From positions 62,001 through 126,000 of the forward strand of contig NZ_JOIR01000013.1 of the NCBI RefSeq assembly GCF_000720115.1: a stretch of 64,000 nt of DNA, read 5' to 3'. Positions 18,005 to 27,649 of the stretch are shown piece after piece. This DNA comes from Streptomyces sp. NRRL F-2580 (GTDB lineage: Bacteria; Actinomycetota; Actinomycetes; Streptomycetales; Streptomycetaceae). Position 1 is the stretch's first letter. Every line of letters starts with the position of its first letter. The position numbers were made by a program, and so were the translations under genes. The notes under the pieces are model-generated. The model had not been told where the DNA came from. It saw nothing but the letters and a program-made list of their open reading frames with translations, and ran no database searches.

Positions 18005-18961
18005 TCAGGCCGCCTGGCGCCGTCTGGCACGTTCGGCTGCTTTGGTGTAGCGCTGCACAGCGTCTCCTGATGTCGACCACGGCCACGACGTCACCACGCC
18101 TCCGAGAGCTTGGAAGACGGCTGTCGCTTCGGAAAAGCGCTCCGCCTCCACCAGCGCGTAGGCAAGTGTGTTCAGGTCGGCGAGGGCGGAGGCCCGCTGC
18201 AGGAACCCGGGGCTGAGACAGAGCCGGAATGCCTGCTCCAGCGCTGCGGCCTCCCATGGCTGCGCCCATGCGGAGTGGGAGAACAAGGCCTGCACGCCAC
18301 CGCCCTGGAGCAGCTTCACGTAACGCCGCACCACCGCTGTCAGCTCGAGGCCCGCGGTGGGCGCATCGGGAGGCGTACGAGCCCGAACCATCTCGATGAA
18401 TTCCATCCACTGGAGGTGCGAACCGCATTCATCGGGCGAGAGATAATCAAGCATTTCCACGTACGCGTAGCGGTTCCAGGGGTCTCGTTCGACCACCTCG
18501 TTCCACACGCCGACAATTTCCGGAAGAGGTCGCCGAAGCAGACGATACAAAGCTACCAACAGAACCCACGGCGTGGGGTCCTCGGGATTATCCGCCGCCA
18601 CCCGGCTACACGACCTCACGATCGCCGCCGCATCCGATATCGAACCGTTGAGCCGGCCTCGGACGACATCCACCCAAGCCTTGAAAAGGAGCGCCTCTCC
18701 GTCGTTCGGCTGGCGCCTCAGCCACTGTTCGGACAACTGACCGCCGGCTACGACGGGCCCCAGAATCGCCAGACGATGCGCTTTCCTGTCCCAGTCTCTT
18801 TGTGCGTCGGCAGCCTTTACAACCGCTGCGATGGCGCCCACTTGAATATCGATCATGTTCGGTGTCGGCAGCCGAACGAGCAGCCTCAAAGCCTTTCCCA
18901 GTTCCTGGTCATCGAGCTCGGGGAGCAAACGCGGCTTTGGCCGACGGGAGATAATAGACAC
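18005..18961 (-). CDS. helical-repeat (TPR-like) protein of unknown function
   Basis: A 318-residue, largely alpha-helical cytoplasmic protein. Spaced segments such as WLRRQPNDGEALLFKAW, AADNPEDPTPWVLLVALYRL and NEVVERDPWNRYAYVEML have the W/A/L/Y periodicity of degenerate TPR units, so it is probably a scaffold or regulator. I recall similar Streptomyces proteins of about 300 residues without a known role. No signal peptide or membrane helix. A 65-codon minus-strand frame overlaps its first codons and reaches 19083; I take it as a shadow. Confidence 0.6.
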   Translation of the reverse strand: MSIISRRPKPRLLPELDDQELGKALRLLVRLPTPNMIDIQVGAIAAVVKAADAQRDWDRKAHRLAILGPVVAGGQLSEQWLRRQPNDGEALLFKAWVDVVRGRLNGSISDAAAIVRSCSRVAADNPEDPTPWVLLVALYRLLRRPLPEIVGVWNEVVERDPWNRYAYVEMLDYLSPDECGSHLQWMEFIEMVRARTPPDAPTAGLELTAVVRRYVKLLQGGGVQALFSHSAWAQPWEAAALEQAFRLCLSPGFLQRASALADLNTLAYALVEAERFSEATAVFQALGGVVTSWPWSTSGDAVQRYTKAAERARRRQAA

Positions 18962-19152
18962 GCGCGCATCTTATGCCGTCCGCCATGGATCACGACCGCC
19001 GTCTCCCAACCGTTATCATGTAAATATCCTTCCGCGGGGTAACGGGTGACATTGTTCCGCGACATCAGCAACGCTTTGTCCACGGCATTGTCCCCGCCAG
19101 TCGGTGAGAGCGGACGCCACCGGTTCGGGCCCGGAGTATTCCAGCACCCTGC

Positions 19153-20016
19153 TCACGTCGGCAGCTCCTCCAAACGTCCAGTCGCGACGAACGAGACTTC
19201 GCCGCCGACCTGTACCGAGCGGACGTCCCCGCTTGGGCCCTGCGCGCTGATCGTCATCTGGCTGGGACGGCCAGTGAACCGGCCCTGTCTCAGGACCACC
19301 TTTTCCCCGTCGCGGATGCGGCCGTGGCGGCGCAGATAGGCGGCGGCACATCCTGCTCCGCTTCCGGTCGCCACGTCCTCGACGATGCCGTCGTTGTTCC
19401 AGTGCCGTGACTCCAAGGTGTCGGCATCGAGGAGATAGGCGAACTGTGCGCCGAGACTGGAAAGCGGCGTGTCGAGATCGAAAGCGATCCGGGCCCGTTC
19501 AAGTGCGCCGCTGCGTACCGGCAGCACCAGGTAGCGCAGGCCGGTGGAGACCACCTCGGGCGGGAGATCCGCATCCAGGTCTTCTTCGTTCAGCGAAAAC
19601 CAAGACGCCAGGTCCTTGCGGTCCGGCTGGCCGAGGAAGGAGGGAGCGCCCTGATCCAGCACGCTCGCGTACCGCCCTGGACCACGAAGATGTGTGGTGA
19701 TCTCCACCGTGCGGGCTTTCAATTTCATCGTCCACGTCTCACTGTCGCCACTGCCGTGCAGCGCGTGCAGGACACAGGCGGCTCCGATGACAGGGTGGCC
19801 GGCGAAGTCGAGTTCCTCGACGAGGTCGAAGACGCGGGCCCGCCAGGCTCCGTCTCCCGTGTCCTCACCTGTCAGGAAGATCGATTCGAAGTGGCGCATT
19901 TCCCGCGTGATGGCCGCCATCTGGCCGCTGCTGAGCTGGGCGGCATCGGGGAAGACGGTGAGGCTGTTGCCGCTGAAGGGCCGAGGGCTGAACACGTCGA
20001 CGTGGAAGTAGCGCAT
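19153..20016 (-). CDS. PhzF-family isomerase
   Basis: A 287-residue protein of the PhzF/diaminopimelate-epimerase fold. It starts MRYFHVDVFSPRPFSGNSL (motif F..N). It carries the Glu of EMRHFESIFL at the position of the PhzF catalytic Glu45, FAGHPVIGAA, and the C-terminal anion-binding loop GSGAGCAAAYL. True PhzF isomerises trans-2,3-dihydro-3-hydroxyanthranilate in phenazine synthesis, but most homologues have other, unknown substrates, and no phenazine genes are nearby. A divergent LysR gene, now broken, probably controlled it. The shortened relic at 834-1022 is a paralogue. Confidence 0.85.
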   Translation of the reverse strand: MRYFHVDVFSPRPFSGNSLTVFPDAAQLSSGQMAAITREMRHFESIFLTGEDTGDGAWRARVFDLVEELDFAGHPVIGAACVLHALHGSGDSETWTMKLKARTVEITTHLRGPGRYASVLDQGAPSFLGQPDRKDLASWFSLNEEDLDADLPPEVVSTGLRYLVLPVRSGALERARIAFDLDTPLSSLGAQFAYLLDADTLESRHWNNDGIVEDVATGSGAGCAAAYLRRHGRIRDGEKVVLRQGRFTGRPSQMTISAQGPSGDVRSVQVGGEVSFVATGRLEELPT

Positions 20017-20088
20017 GGGACTGACGCTAATGATTCGCTCCTTCAGATGGAACTACCCAATGAACAAGGGGCCGTACAACGTGCGGTT

Positions 20089-20729
20089 ATGGCCTCCGAC
20101 CGCGATCCAAAGACGTCGTTGCTGCGGATGTTCGTCAGCTGCGCCCGCTCCGGCAGCATCAGTCGCGCCGCAGCCGCGCTCGGGTACAGCCAGCCGGCCC
20201 TGAGCCAGCGGCTGCGGAAGCTCGAACGCTCCGTCGGACAGCCACTGCTGCACCGCACGGCCACCGGAGTGAGCCCGACCAAGGCCGGCGAGGCATTGCT
20301 GCCCTATGCCGAGCGGATCCTGGCCCTGTCTGCCCAGGCGCTCACCGCAACCAGGCGAACGGTGACGGGTCATTGCGGTGTGGGACTGATCGAGGACCTC
20401 GCCGCTGCACTGCCCCCCTCCCTCTCGTGCTGTTCTCCCCGCCGTGCCGCTGGCGCACGCCGGTACTGGACGCGCTGGAAGCCAACGGACGCAAATGGCG
20501 TGTTGTTTTCGACAGCACCAGCCTGGCCGCCGTGCAAGCCGCCGTCCGGGCCGGCCTCGGCGCTGCGGCTCTACTGCCCGCCTGCGTGGAACCCGGCACC
20601 GCCGCATACGGCGGCCTGCCAGAACTTCCTGACGTCGAACTGGGTCTCATACGGCGACCGAGGCGGGCAGGCACTGAAGGCGATCCGCTCATCGACGCGG
20701 TCGAAGACGTGCTCAGACGTCTGGTCTGA
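20089..20729 (+). pseudogene. LysR-family regulator with internal deletion and frameshift
   Basis: ATG 20089 opens a normal LysR HTH (FVSCARSGSISRAAAALGYSQPALSQRLRKLE). After GLIEDLAAALPP the frame jumps. Continuing in another frame, LPLVLFSPPCRWRTPVLDAL and AAVQAAVRAGLGAAALLPAC follow to a TGA at 20729; this is the second half of a LysR sensor domain. About 60-80 residues of the sensor domain are missing at the junction near 20410-20420. It is divergent from the PhzF-family gene with a 72-bp gap, a classic LysR-target arrangement, so that target has probably lost its regulator. Confidence 0.82.
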
Positions 20730-20758
20730 CGAGGGCAGAGCCCCCGCGGCTCATGCGG

Positions 20759-21664
20759 TCACAGCACCAGCTGCTCAGCAGCCTGGAGCAGTGCGTGCCG
20801 GGCGGCTTTGATGGTGGGGTGCTGGCCTCCTCCGCGACGCACGGCAGTGAGCAGTCTGCGTCTGTGATGAGCCCGTGGCAGTGGCTGTATGGGGACGGTC
20901 GGGGGACGGCCGTGCCATGCCAAACCCGGAAGCAGCGCGGCCGCATGACCCTGTTCGGCTAGCCGCAGATGCAGGAAGTGATCGGTGGACTCGTAACGGA
21001 TGTCGGGTTCGAAGCCTGCTTCGCGGCACAGTGCCATCGACCAGCGGCGAGCCATGGTTCCCTCAGGCTCCATGATCCACGGCTTTCCTGCCAGGCTGAG
21101 GAGCGCCTCCATGGGGTCGGCCACGCCCCCAATGGCCGGGTGAGCCAGATGCAGGGTGTCCTCACACAACTCCTCCTGCTCCACCTCCGCGGGCCGGGGA
21201 CCGGGAATACCGGGGTACTCCACGTCGATGATCAGATCGAAGTCACGCGCCAGCAGAGCAGAAAGGGCACTTTCCCGCTCCATCTGAGTGAGATGGACAC
21301 GCAGCAGCGGGTGAGCGGCATGCAACAAGTTCAGCGCGGTGGGGACCAGGGCCAGCGCCGCACTCTGAAAGGAGGCGATGCGGAGTGTTCCGGTCAAATC
21401 AGTCAAGGATGTCGCGATGTCGGTCTCTGCGCGTTCGAGCCGCTCCAGGACAGCCTCGGTGTGGGCGACGAGGATCTCCGCCTGTTGAGTGAGGCGTACC
21501 CGCCGACCGACGTGTTCCAGTAGCCGGACGCCGGCCTCGGATTCCAGCAGCGACAACTGCTGAGAAATGGTCGATGGACTGTAGGACAAGGCAGCGGCAA
21601 CGGCGGCCAGCGTGCCGCGGTGCTTGAGCTCTCTGAGAAGTCTGAGCCTGTGAAGATCGAACAT
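20759..21664 (-). CDS. LysR-family transcriptional regulator
   Basis: A 301-residue LysR protein. The N-terminal winged HTH covers residues 1-60 (RLRLLRELKHRGTLAAVAAAL, SYSPSTISQQLSLLE), followed by a linker helix and a two-lobe periplasmic-binding-like sensor domain. It ends tail-to-tail, 29 bases from the broken LysR gene. It shares orientation with the downstream end of the permease gene (22005) across a 340-base gap with a hairpin, so it is probably its own transcription unit. Target unknown; the permease or the paa genes are plausible but unproven. Confidence 0.88.
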   Translation of the reverse strand: MFDLHRLRLLRELKHRGTLAAVAAALSYSPSTISQQLSLLESEAGVRLLEHVGRRVRLTQQAEILVAHTEAVLERLERAETDIATSLTDLTGTLRIASFQSAALALVPTALNLLHAAHPLLRVHLTQMERESALSALLARDFDLIIDVEYPGIPGPRPAEVEQEELCEDTLHLAHPAIGGVADPMEALLSLAGKPWIMEPEGTMARRWSMALCREAGFEPDIRYESTDHFLHLRLAEQGHAAALLPGLAWHGRPPTVPIQPLPRAHHRRRLLTAVRRGGGQHPTIKAARHALLQAAEQLVL

Positions 21665-22004
21665 GACAGCGCCTGAAACAGCTGGCTTTCTCGTGGGAGA
21701 GCTTGTTCCGGACGCACAGAGTGTGATGTCACCTTGCGCCTCGCGGTTGACTCGGGCTGACGGCGGCGGATTACAAGGATCACCGCCGCCGGTTCTAGGG
21801 CTGGGTGCCGTATCGAGGGGTGCGCGGTGGCCAGGAATCCCTGGGGCGCGGTCGGATCGTAAGGCGACCCCCGGGCCATTGAAAAGCGCTACGAGGTCAC
21901 GCTTGAATGCGTCCTGGGCAGGTTGGCGGCACGTCCCATATCAGGCAGGTGATGTCACGCTACTGATGCCTGGGCGAGCCGTTCCGGATGTGTCGCCGTC
22001 GAGG
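21665..22004. other. intergenic region between permease and LysR genes
   Basis: Holds the permease terminator (21761-21791) and the LysR promoter region. No further gene; frames here are Arg-rich shadows. Confidence 0.5.
21761..21791. terminator. probable terminator of the permease gene
   Basis: CGGCGGCGG / CCGCCGCCG, 9-bp perfect stem with a 13-base loop, downstream of the permease stop (22005) on the minus strand. Confidence 0.55.
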
Positions 22005-23468
22005 TCATGGCCTGGCTTGGGCGTCCTCGGCTGCCCTGCGCATGCCGGCCACCCGGCCGCGCACGCCGAACCACCCGGCGATGAGGGCTGCGACGATCAG
22101 CGGAAGACACAGCACAGTGGTGCGCGCGGCGCCGCCGTCCGCGTACATCAGCACCAGTACGGAGGCCAGGAAGCCTAGGGTCACGACCTCGGTCCACGGC
22201 GAGCCGGGCAGCCGGTAGCCAGGACGCGTCAGCTCGCCCTGCTGCGCCTTCCGCCAGAAGAGCACGTGGCAGATCATGATCATGCCCCACGTGGCCAGGA
22301 TGCCGATCGCCGCGAAGTTCAGGACGATCTCGAACGCCTCCGCCGGCACGACGAAGTTGAGGCCGACGCCGAGCACACAGATACCGGTGGTGAGCAGGAT
22401 GCCACCGTAGGGAACCTGACTGCGGCTCATCGCACTCGTGAACCTCGGCGCCGAGCCGGACATCGCCATGGAGCGCAGGATGCGGCCGGTCGAGTACAGG
22501 CCGGAGTTGAGCGAGGACATGGCCGCGGTGAGGACGACAAGGTTCATCACGCCGCCCGCGGCGGGGATACCGATGTTGGACAGCACCGTCACGAAGGGGC
22601 TCTCGCCGGCGACGTACTTGTTCCACGGCAGCAGCATCGAGAGCAGGATGACCGAGCCGACGTAGAACAGCCCCACGCGCCACATGATCGAGTTGATCGC
22701 CTTGGGCATGATCTTCTCGGGGTTCTCGGTCTCACCCGCGGTGACGCCGACCAGCTCCACTGCGGCGTAGGCGAAGATGACGCCCTGGGTGATCAGCAGC
22801 ATGGGCAGCAGACCGTTGGGGAAGACACCTCCGTTGTCGTTGATCACGGACAGACCGGGGTTGTGACCGTCGACGGGGTGTTGGGTCACCAGCAGGAAGA
22901 TGCCGATACACATGAAGACGACGAGGGCGCCGACCTTGACGATCGCGAACCAGAACTCCAGCTCGCCGAAGATCCGCACAGAGATCAGGTTGACCGCGAG
23001 GACGACCGCCAGGGCGATCAGCGCGATCACCCATTGGGGTATGTCGGAGAACATGCCCCAGTAGTGGGTGTAGGTGGCCACCGCGGTGATGTCGGCGATG
23101 CCGGTCGTGGCCCAGTTCAGGAAGTACATCCAGCCCGCGGTGTAGGCGCCCTTCTCGCCGAGGAACTCCCGGGCGTACGACACGAAGGCGCCGGACGAGG
23201 GCCGGTACAGGACGAGTTCGCCGAGCGCGCGGACGACGAGGAAGGCGAAGACGCCGCAGACCGCGTACGCGACGAACAACGACGGGCCGGCCTCGGCGAG
23301 GCGGCCGCCGGCACCGAGGAAGAGGCCGGTGCCGATGGCACCGCCGATGGCGATCATGCTGACGTGCCGGGACTTCAACGACTTGCTGTAACCAGCGTCT
23401 CCGGCGTCGACATTGGGCCGGGCCGGTCCGGATGGCGCTGCGGGCTTTACGAGCGGCTGCTCACTCAC
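22005..23468 (-). CDS. APC-superfamily amino acid permease
   Basis: A 487-residue inner-membrane transporter with about 12 hydrophobic helices. The first helix carries the consensus [14 protein letters not shown], followed by [12 protein letters not shown] and [24 protein letters not shown]. This is the amino-acid transporter subfamily of AnsP, CycA and PheP. Proton-coupled uptake is expected. The substrate cannot be read from sequence. Its position beside the phenylacetyl-CoA and 2-oxoacid dehydrogenase genes makes phenylalanine or another aromatic/branched amino acid a reasonable guess. It is separated from paaE by about 300 bases, so it is probably a separate unit. Confidence 0.9.
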   Translation of the reverse strand: MSEQPLVKPAAPSGPARPNVDAGDAGYSKSLKSRHVSMIAIGGAIGTGLFLGAGGRLAEAGPSLFVAYAVCGVFAFLVVRALGELVLYRPSSGAFVSYAREFLGEKGAYTAGWMYFLNWATTGIADITAVATYTHYWGMFSDIPQWVIALIALAVVLAVNLISVRIFGELEFWFAIVKVGALVVFMCIGIFLLVTQHPVDGHNPGLSVINDNGGVFPNGLLPMLLITQGVIFAYAAVELVGVTAGETENPEKIMPKAINSIMWRVGLFYVGSVILLSMLLPWNKYVAGESPFVTVLSNIGIPAAGGVMNLVVLTAAMSSLNSGLYSTGRILRSMAMSGSAPRFTSAMSRSQVPYGGILLTTGICVLGVGLNFVVPAEAFEIVLNFAAIGILATWGMIMICHVLFWRKAQQGELTRPGYRLPGSPWTEVVTLGFLASVLVLMYADGGAARTTVLCLPLIVAALIAGWFGVRGRVAGMRRAAEDAQARP

Positions 23469-23767
23469 GCCTGGCTCTCACTTTCCATAAAATGATTCAG
23501 TGCGGTCCGTTACTGCCGGTCCGCTCAAGATTTCGATAGGCGCACGCCGTCGGTCAACGAACGTTGCAGGCGGCCGGGGTTCGCGTGGTCTCCCGCGTCG
23601 GGGACCAAGGCGGCAATCAAGGCTTTCACCCTGCTCTATCGAACGTCTGTTCGGAAAGAGCGCTTGATTGACCCGGGCTTACTGTGCCGAACGGCATGCG
23701 CCTTTTCCAGCGCAAGTTTCCGATCGTTCATCGTCGAGAAAACCGAATGTTGTCGACATGTTCGCGC
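23469..23767. promoter_or_regulatory. promoter region of the permease, with an inverted repeat
   Basis: About 300 bases between paaE (stop 23768) and the permease start. It includes CGAAC-GTCT-GTTCG near 23641-23654, a small palindrome that could bind a TetR-type regulator. It does not match the spacing of the PaaR-like box at 33001-33022. Confidence 0.35.
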
Positions 23768-24904
23768 TCACATGTCGAAGTCCACGGTGAGCTCGTCCGA
23801 TGCGGGGCGGGTCTGGCAGGTCAAGACGTATCCCGCGGCCACCTCCGCGGGCTCCAGGGCGTAGTTGCGGCGCATGTCACCCCGGCCCTGGGTCACCAGG
23901 GCGCGGCACGTTCCGCAGACGCCGCCTCTGCAGGCGAACGGCAGGTCGGGGCGCAGCTGTTGGGCAGCGTCGAGGACGGTCCGGTCCCGGGGGGCCGGGA
24001 ACGTGGTGGCCCTGCCATCCAGGACGACGGTGACTTCGCTCGTGGTGAGGCCGATCGCCGAGACCTCGTGGCGGGCGGCGGGCGGCTCTTCATCGGCGTG
24101 GAACAGTTCCTGGTGGATTCGGTCGGCCGGGACGCCGAGCCCGGCCAGGATCGTGCTGGAGTCACGGACCATGCCGTGCGGACCGCACAGCCACCACTGG
24201 TCGACGCCGCCGGTGTCGACCAGTGCATCGAGCAGGGCGGTGAGCCGCGCCGCGTCGAGGCGGCCGGTGAGCATTTCGGCCTCGCGCGGCTCGCGGGACA
24301 ACACGTGAACGAGCTGGAAGCGGGCCGGGTACTGGTCTTTCAGGTCTGCCAGTTCGTCCGCGAACATCACCGTATCGGTGCGCCGGTTGCCGTAGAGGAG
24401 GGTGATGCGGGATGAGCCGTCGGCGCCGAGTACGGAGGCGGCGATCGACAGCATCGGTGTGATGCCGGATCCGGCGGCGATGAGCACGTAGTGGCCGAGG
24501 CCAGCAGGTTGACCGGAATCGCCGGATTGTCCGGCTGTGGTGAGGTCGGGGGTGAAGGCACCGGCCGGTCCCATCACCTCAAGGGTGTCTCCCGGGCGCA
24601 CACCGTGGACGAGCCAGGAAGAGAACAGGCCGCCGGGTACGACGCGGATGCCGATGCGCAGTGGCTCCCCGACGGGGGAGCAAATGGAGTAGGAGCGGCG
24701 CTCGTCGCGGCCGTCGATCTCCCGGCGCACGGTGAGGCACTGGCCGGGGAGAAACGCGAACTCCTCGGCCAGGCGGTCAGGTACCGCGAGGGTGAGCGCG
24801 GCGGCGTCGGAGCACAGCCCCTCGACCGCTGCGACGCGCAGGGCGTGGAAGGCGGGACGCAGACGGGTCCGCGCCTTTCCGGGGGGACGGGAGGGGGTCG
24901 TCAT
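23768..24904 (-). CDS. paaE: phenylacetyl-CoA epoxidase reductase subunit PaaE
   Basis: A 378-residue ferredoxin-NADP-reductase-type electron transfer protein feeding the PaaABC(D) di-iron oxygenase. The order is an FAD-binding barrel (RRSYSICSP), NAD(P)-binding domain (IAAGSGITPMLSI, WWLCGPHGMV) and a C-terminal plant-type [2Fe-2S] domain with ligands in CRGGVCGTC and the later LTCQ. The start ATG 24904 overlaps the paaD stop by one base (TGATG), excluding the longer upstream frame. It is the last gene of the paaABCDE run. The C-terminus VDFDM matches PaaE length. Confidence 0.96.
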   Translation of the reverse strand: MTTPSRPPGKARTRLRPAFHALRVAAVEGLCSDAAALTLAVPDRLAEEFAFLPGQCLTVRREIDGRDERRSYSICSPVGEPLRIGIRVVPGGLFSSWLVHGVRPGDTLEVMGPAGAFTPDLTTAGQSGDSGQPAGLGHYVLIAAGSGITPMLSIAASVLGADGSSRITLLYGNRRTDTVMFADELADLKDQYPARFQLVHVLSREPREAEMLTGRLDAARLTALLDALVDTGGVDQWWLCGPHGMVRDSSTILAGLGVPADRIHQELFHADEEPPAARHEVSAIGLTTSEVTVVLDGRATTFPAPRDRTVLDAAQQLRPDLPFACRGGVCGTCRALVTQGRGDMRRNYALEPAEVAAGYVLTCQTRPASDELTVDFDM

Positions 24905-25440
24905 CAAAGGTCCTTGAGGTGCTCGAAGGGCTCCAGGCAGGTGCCGCAGCGGCGGAGCGCCAGGCAGGCGGTTGCGGCGAACCGTGAGATCTCCTCGGTG
25001 TCCACCGAGGCGCAGCGCGGGCAGGGCACATCTGACGGGGCCGGCCCGAGGGACAGCCACACCGGCCCGGAGTCGCTGCGGCGCCGAGGCCCCGGTGGTG
25101 CGATGCCGTGTTCGGCGAGCTTGTGTCGGCCCTGCGATGTGATCCAGTCGGTGGTCCAGGGCGGGTCCAGCACGGTGACGACCCGGACGGCGGGAAAGCC
25201 GGCCGCCTGCAGCCGGTTGGCGGCTTCAGCCCGCATCTCGGCCACGGCGGGACAGCCGGAGTAGGTCGGGGTGAGCCGCACGACGACCGTGCCGTCCTGC
25301 TCCACCTCGACGCCGCGGAGCACTCCGAGGTCGGCGAGGGTCAGCATGGGCAGTTCGGGATCGGGGATCTCGCAGGCGGTACTCCAGGCGCGGTGCGCCG
25401 CCGTTCGGCGGTGCTCGCCGCCATCCGCGAGCGTCACCAT
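24904..25440 (-). CDS. paaD: phenylacetyl-CoA epoxidase assembly protein PaaD
   Basis: A 178-residue DUF59/MIP18-type protein. The N-terminal part has DPELPMLTLADLGVLRGVEV and the family Cys in TYSGCPAV. The C-terminal part carries two CxxC pairs (VPCPRCAS and RRCGTCLEP) forming a zinc- or iron-binding ribbon, which is typical of PaaD in actinobacteria. It is thought to assist cluster assembly of the epoxidase or its reductase. It overlaps paaC by seven bases and paaE by one, so the genes are co-translated. Confidence 0.95.
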   Translation of the reverse strand: MVTLADGGEHRRTAAHRAWSTACEIPDPELPMLTLADLGVLRGVEVEQDGTVVVRLTPTYSGCPAVAEMRAEAANRLQAAGFPAVRVVTVLDPPWTTDWITSQGRHKLAEHGIAPPGPRRRSDSGPVWLSLGPAPSDVPCPRCASVDTEEISRFAATACLALRRCGTCLEPFEHLKDL

Positions 25441-26300
25441 TGCGCCTGCGGGTGTGCGCGGGCGATGCTCTGGAGCTCGGTGAGGAGCGGCGCCAGGTGT
25501 TCGGTACGGTCACCGTCGCGGCCGGAGCCGGGTATGGCGGGGGCGGACGCCGGGCCGAGGGGCAGGACCTCGGAGGGGTCGAATCCCGCTCGCACCAGGA
25601 CGTCCGCGACGCGCCGCAGCGTCCGGTCGGCGACCACCGCGGACTCGGCACCCAGACCGGCTGCGGTCCGGTCGGTCAGTGGTTCTGCCAGCCAGGGCGC
25701 GATGTCGAGCAGGGCCGTTCCGAGGCGATTGCGGGACTCGTGGGTCCCGTCGCCGAAGCGCACGGTCCACACGGCGGCGTAGTGGCAATGGTAGGTGAGC
25801 TCCTTCACGCTCTTGGCGGCGATGGCGGCGAGCACCGGATCAGGAGCGCCGGTGAGCTCCTCGAAGACGGCCAGCCGCCAGGCGGACAGCACGAGCAGCC
25901 GTGTGATCGTGAAGGCGAAGTCGCCGCCGGGCAGTTCGGCCAGCCGCAGGTTGCGGAAGTCGTCTGGATCACGGAAGTAGGCGTACGCGTCCTCGCCGCG
26001 GCCCGTACCGTCGGCCCGTCCCGTCCTGGCGTACAGCAGCCGGGCCTGGCCGAGCAGGTCGAGGCCGATGTTGGCCAGGGCGAGTTCCTCCTCCAGTTCC
26101 GGGGCGCGGGTGCACCACTCGGCGAGCCGCTGGGCGGACACCAGGGCGTCGTCGCCCAGGGCCAGACAGCAGGCGGCCAGGTCTCCGGCGTCGACGCCGT
26201 CCGGCACCCTCTGGTCGACGCCGTGCAGGGGGTCGGTGAAACCGGTGCCGAACGCCCACTGCGCGTTGTCGTGGTCGATGTACAGGTCCTCGTCACTCAT
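25434..26300 (-). CDS. paaC: phenylacetyl-CoA epoxidase structural subunit PaaC
   Basis: A 288-residue ferritin-like helical protein that forms a stable heterodimer with PaaA but lacks most iron ligands. Recognisable blocks are ALGDDALVSAQRLAEW, LANIGLDLLGQARLLY, FRNLRLAELPGGDFAFTITR and SVKELTYHCHYAAVWTVRFGDGT. It lies 12 bases after paaB and overlaps paaD. No anomalies. Confidence 0.95.
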   Translation of the reverse strand: MSDEDLYIDHDNAQWAFGTGFTDPLHGVDQRVPDGVDAGDLAACCLALGDDALVSAQRLAEWCTRAPELEEELALANIGLDLLGQARLLYARTGRADGTGRGEDAYAYFRDPDDFRNLRLAELPGGDFAFTITRLLVLSAWRLAVFEELTGAPDPVLAAIAAKSVKELTYHCHYAAVWTVRFGDGTHESRNRLGTALLDIAPWLAEPLTDRTAAGLGAESAVVADRTLRRVADVLVRAGFDPSEVLPLGPASAPAIPGSGRDGDRTEHLAPLLTELQSIARAHPQAQW

Positions 26301-26312
26301 TGGCGGCCGCTC

Positions 26313-26639
26313 CTAGATGTGGGGTACGTCGTCGGGGATGTCGTAGAACGTCGGGTGCCGGTAGACCTTGTCGCCGCTGGGCGCGAAGAAGGGATCCTTC
26401 TCGGCGGGGGTGGAGGCGGCGATGGAGTCGGATCGCACGGCCCAGACGCTCACGCCCTCGTTGCGCCGGGTGTACAGGTCGCGGGCGTGGACAAGGGCCA
26501 TCGCGTCGTCGGACGCGCGCAGGGATCCCACGTGGACATGGTTCAGTCCGCGCTTGCCCCGGACGAACACCTCGTACAGCGGCCACTCGTCCCGTATGCG
26601 GACGGGTCCGCCGGCGGGGGTCTGGTCGGTGCCGCTCAT
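26313..26639 (-). CDS. paaB: phenylacetyl-CoA epoxidase subunit PaaB
   Basis: A 108-residue small subunit of the epoxidase complex, thought to bridge the PaaAC units. Conserved opening [20 protein letters not shown], then [21 protein letters not shown] and the tail [14 protein letters not shown]. Start ATG 26639 overlaps the paaA stop (ATGA). Normal family length. Confidence 0.95.
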   Translation of the reverse strand: MSGTDQTPAGGPVRIRDEWPLYEVFVRGKRGLNHVHVGSLRASDDAMALVHARDLYTRRNEGVSVWAVRSDSIAASTPAEKDPFFAPSGDKVYRHPTFYDIPDDVPHI

Positions 26640-27649
26640 GCCGCCGCTCCTTCCCGCACCCGGGTCGCCTGCTTGGCGGCATGGGCCGAGGCCGCCTCCC
26701 GCACCCAGGCGCCCTCCTCGTGGGCGGCCCGGCGCCGGGCGATCCGCTCGGCGTTGCACGGCCCGTCGCCGGAGACCACGCGCTTCAGCTCGTCCCAGTC
26801 GGGGGCGCCGAAGTCGTGGTGCCCGCGTTCCTCGTTCCACCGCAGGGCGGGGTCGGGCAGGGTGACGCCGAGCTTCTGGGCCTGCGGCACGGTCATGTCG
26901 ACGAACCGCTGTCGCAGTTCGTCGTTGGAGTGCCGTTTGATCTTCCAGGCCATGGACCGCGCGGAGTTGGGCGAGTCGGCGTCCGGCGGGCCGAACATCA
27001 TCAGCGACGGCCACCACCAGCGGTTCACCGCGTCCTGCACCATCTCCCGCTGCTCGTCGGTGCCGCCCATCATCGTCAGCAGGAGTTCGTACCCCTGCCG
27101 CTGGTGGAAGGACTCCTCCTTGCACACGCGCACCATGGCGCGCCCGTACGGGCCGTACGACGTACGGCACAGGGGCACCTGGTTGCAGATCGCCGCGCCG
27201 TCCACGAACCAGCCGATCACGCCGACGTCGGCGAAGGTGTGGGTCGGGTAGTTGAAGATGGACGAGTACTTCTGGCGGCCGTCGATCAGACGCGCCGTCA
27301 TGTCCGTGCGGTCCGCCCCGAGGGTCTCGGCCGCGGAGTAGAGGTACAGCCCGTGCCCGGCCTCGTCCTGCACCTTGGCGAAGAGGATGGCCTTGCGGCG
27401 CAGCGAGGGCGCCCGGGTGATCCACTCGCCCTCCGGCTGCATGCCGATGATCTCGGAGTGGGCGTGCTGGGCGATCTGCCGGATCAGCGTGGTGCGGTAG
27501 CCGTCGGGCATCCAGTCCCGGGGCTCGATGCGCTGGTCGCGGGCGATGGTGTCCTCGAAGGCGGCCTCCGGGCCCTGGGGCCCGGATGGTGTGAGGGTGG
27601 GGGTGTTCATGGGGTGTGCGTGTCCCGTCGTACTCGGTGAGTGGGTCAT
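26636..27649 (-). CDS. paaA: phenylacetyl-CoA epoxidase oxygenase subunit PaaA
   Basis: A 337-residue di-iron oxygenase that epoxidises the ring of phenylacetyl-CoA. Iron-binding carboxylate/His motifs are visible as [19 protein letters not shown] and [11 protein letters not shown]. The N-terminus [17 protein letters not shown] and the block [15 protein letters not shown] are diagnostic. Start ATG 27649 overlaps the stop of the upstream isomerase gene (ATGA), so translation is coupled along the operon. An internal ATG at 27610 is a less likely start. Confidence 0.96.
   Translation of the reverse strand: MTHSPSTTGHAHPMNTPTLTPSGPQGPEAAFEDTIARDQRIEPRDWMPDGYRTTLIRQIAQHAHSEIIGMQPEGEWITRAPSLRRKAILFAKVQDEAGHGLYLYSAAETLGADRTDMTARLIDGRQKYSSIFNYPTHTFADVGVIGWFVDGAAICNQVPLCRTSYGPYGRAMVRVCKEESFHQRQGYELLLTMMGGTDEQREMVQDAVNRWWWPSLMMFGPPDADSPNSARSMAWKIKRHSNDELRQRFVDMTVPQAQKLGVTLPDPALRWNEERGHHDFGAPDWDELKRVVSGDGPCNAERIARRRAAHEEGAWVREAASAHAAKQATRVREGAAA

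Noticed and set aside
19153..20016. Phenazine biosynthesis cluster
   Set aside because: Only a PhzF-family protein is present; no phzB/C/D/E/G homologue is in the window, and most family members are unrelated to phenazines.
22266..23495. 409-codon plus-strand frame opposite the permease
   Set aside because: His/Asp/Gly-rich shadow of a membrane protein gene; the permease reads cleanly on the other strand.
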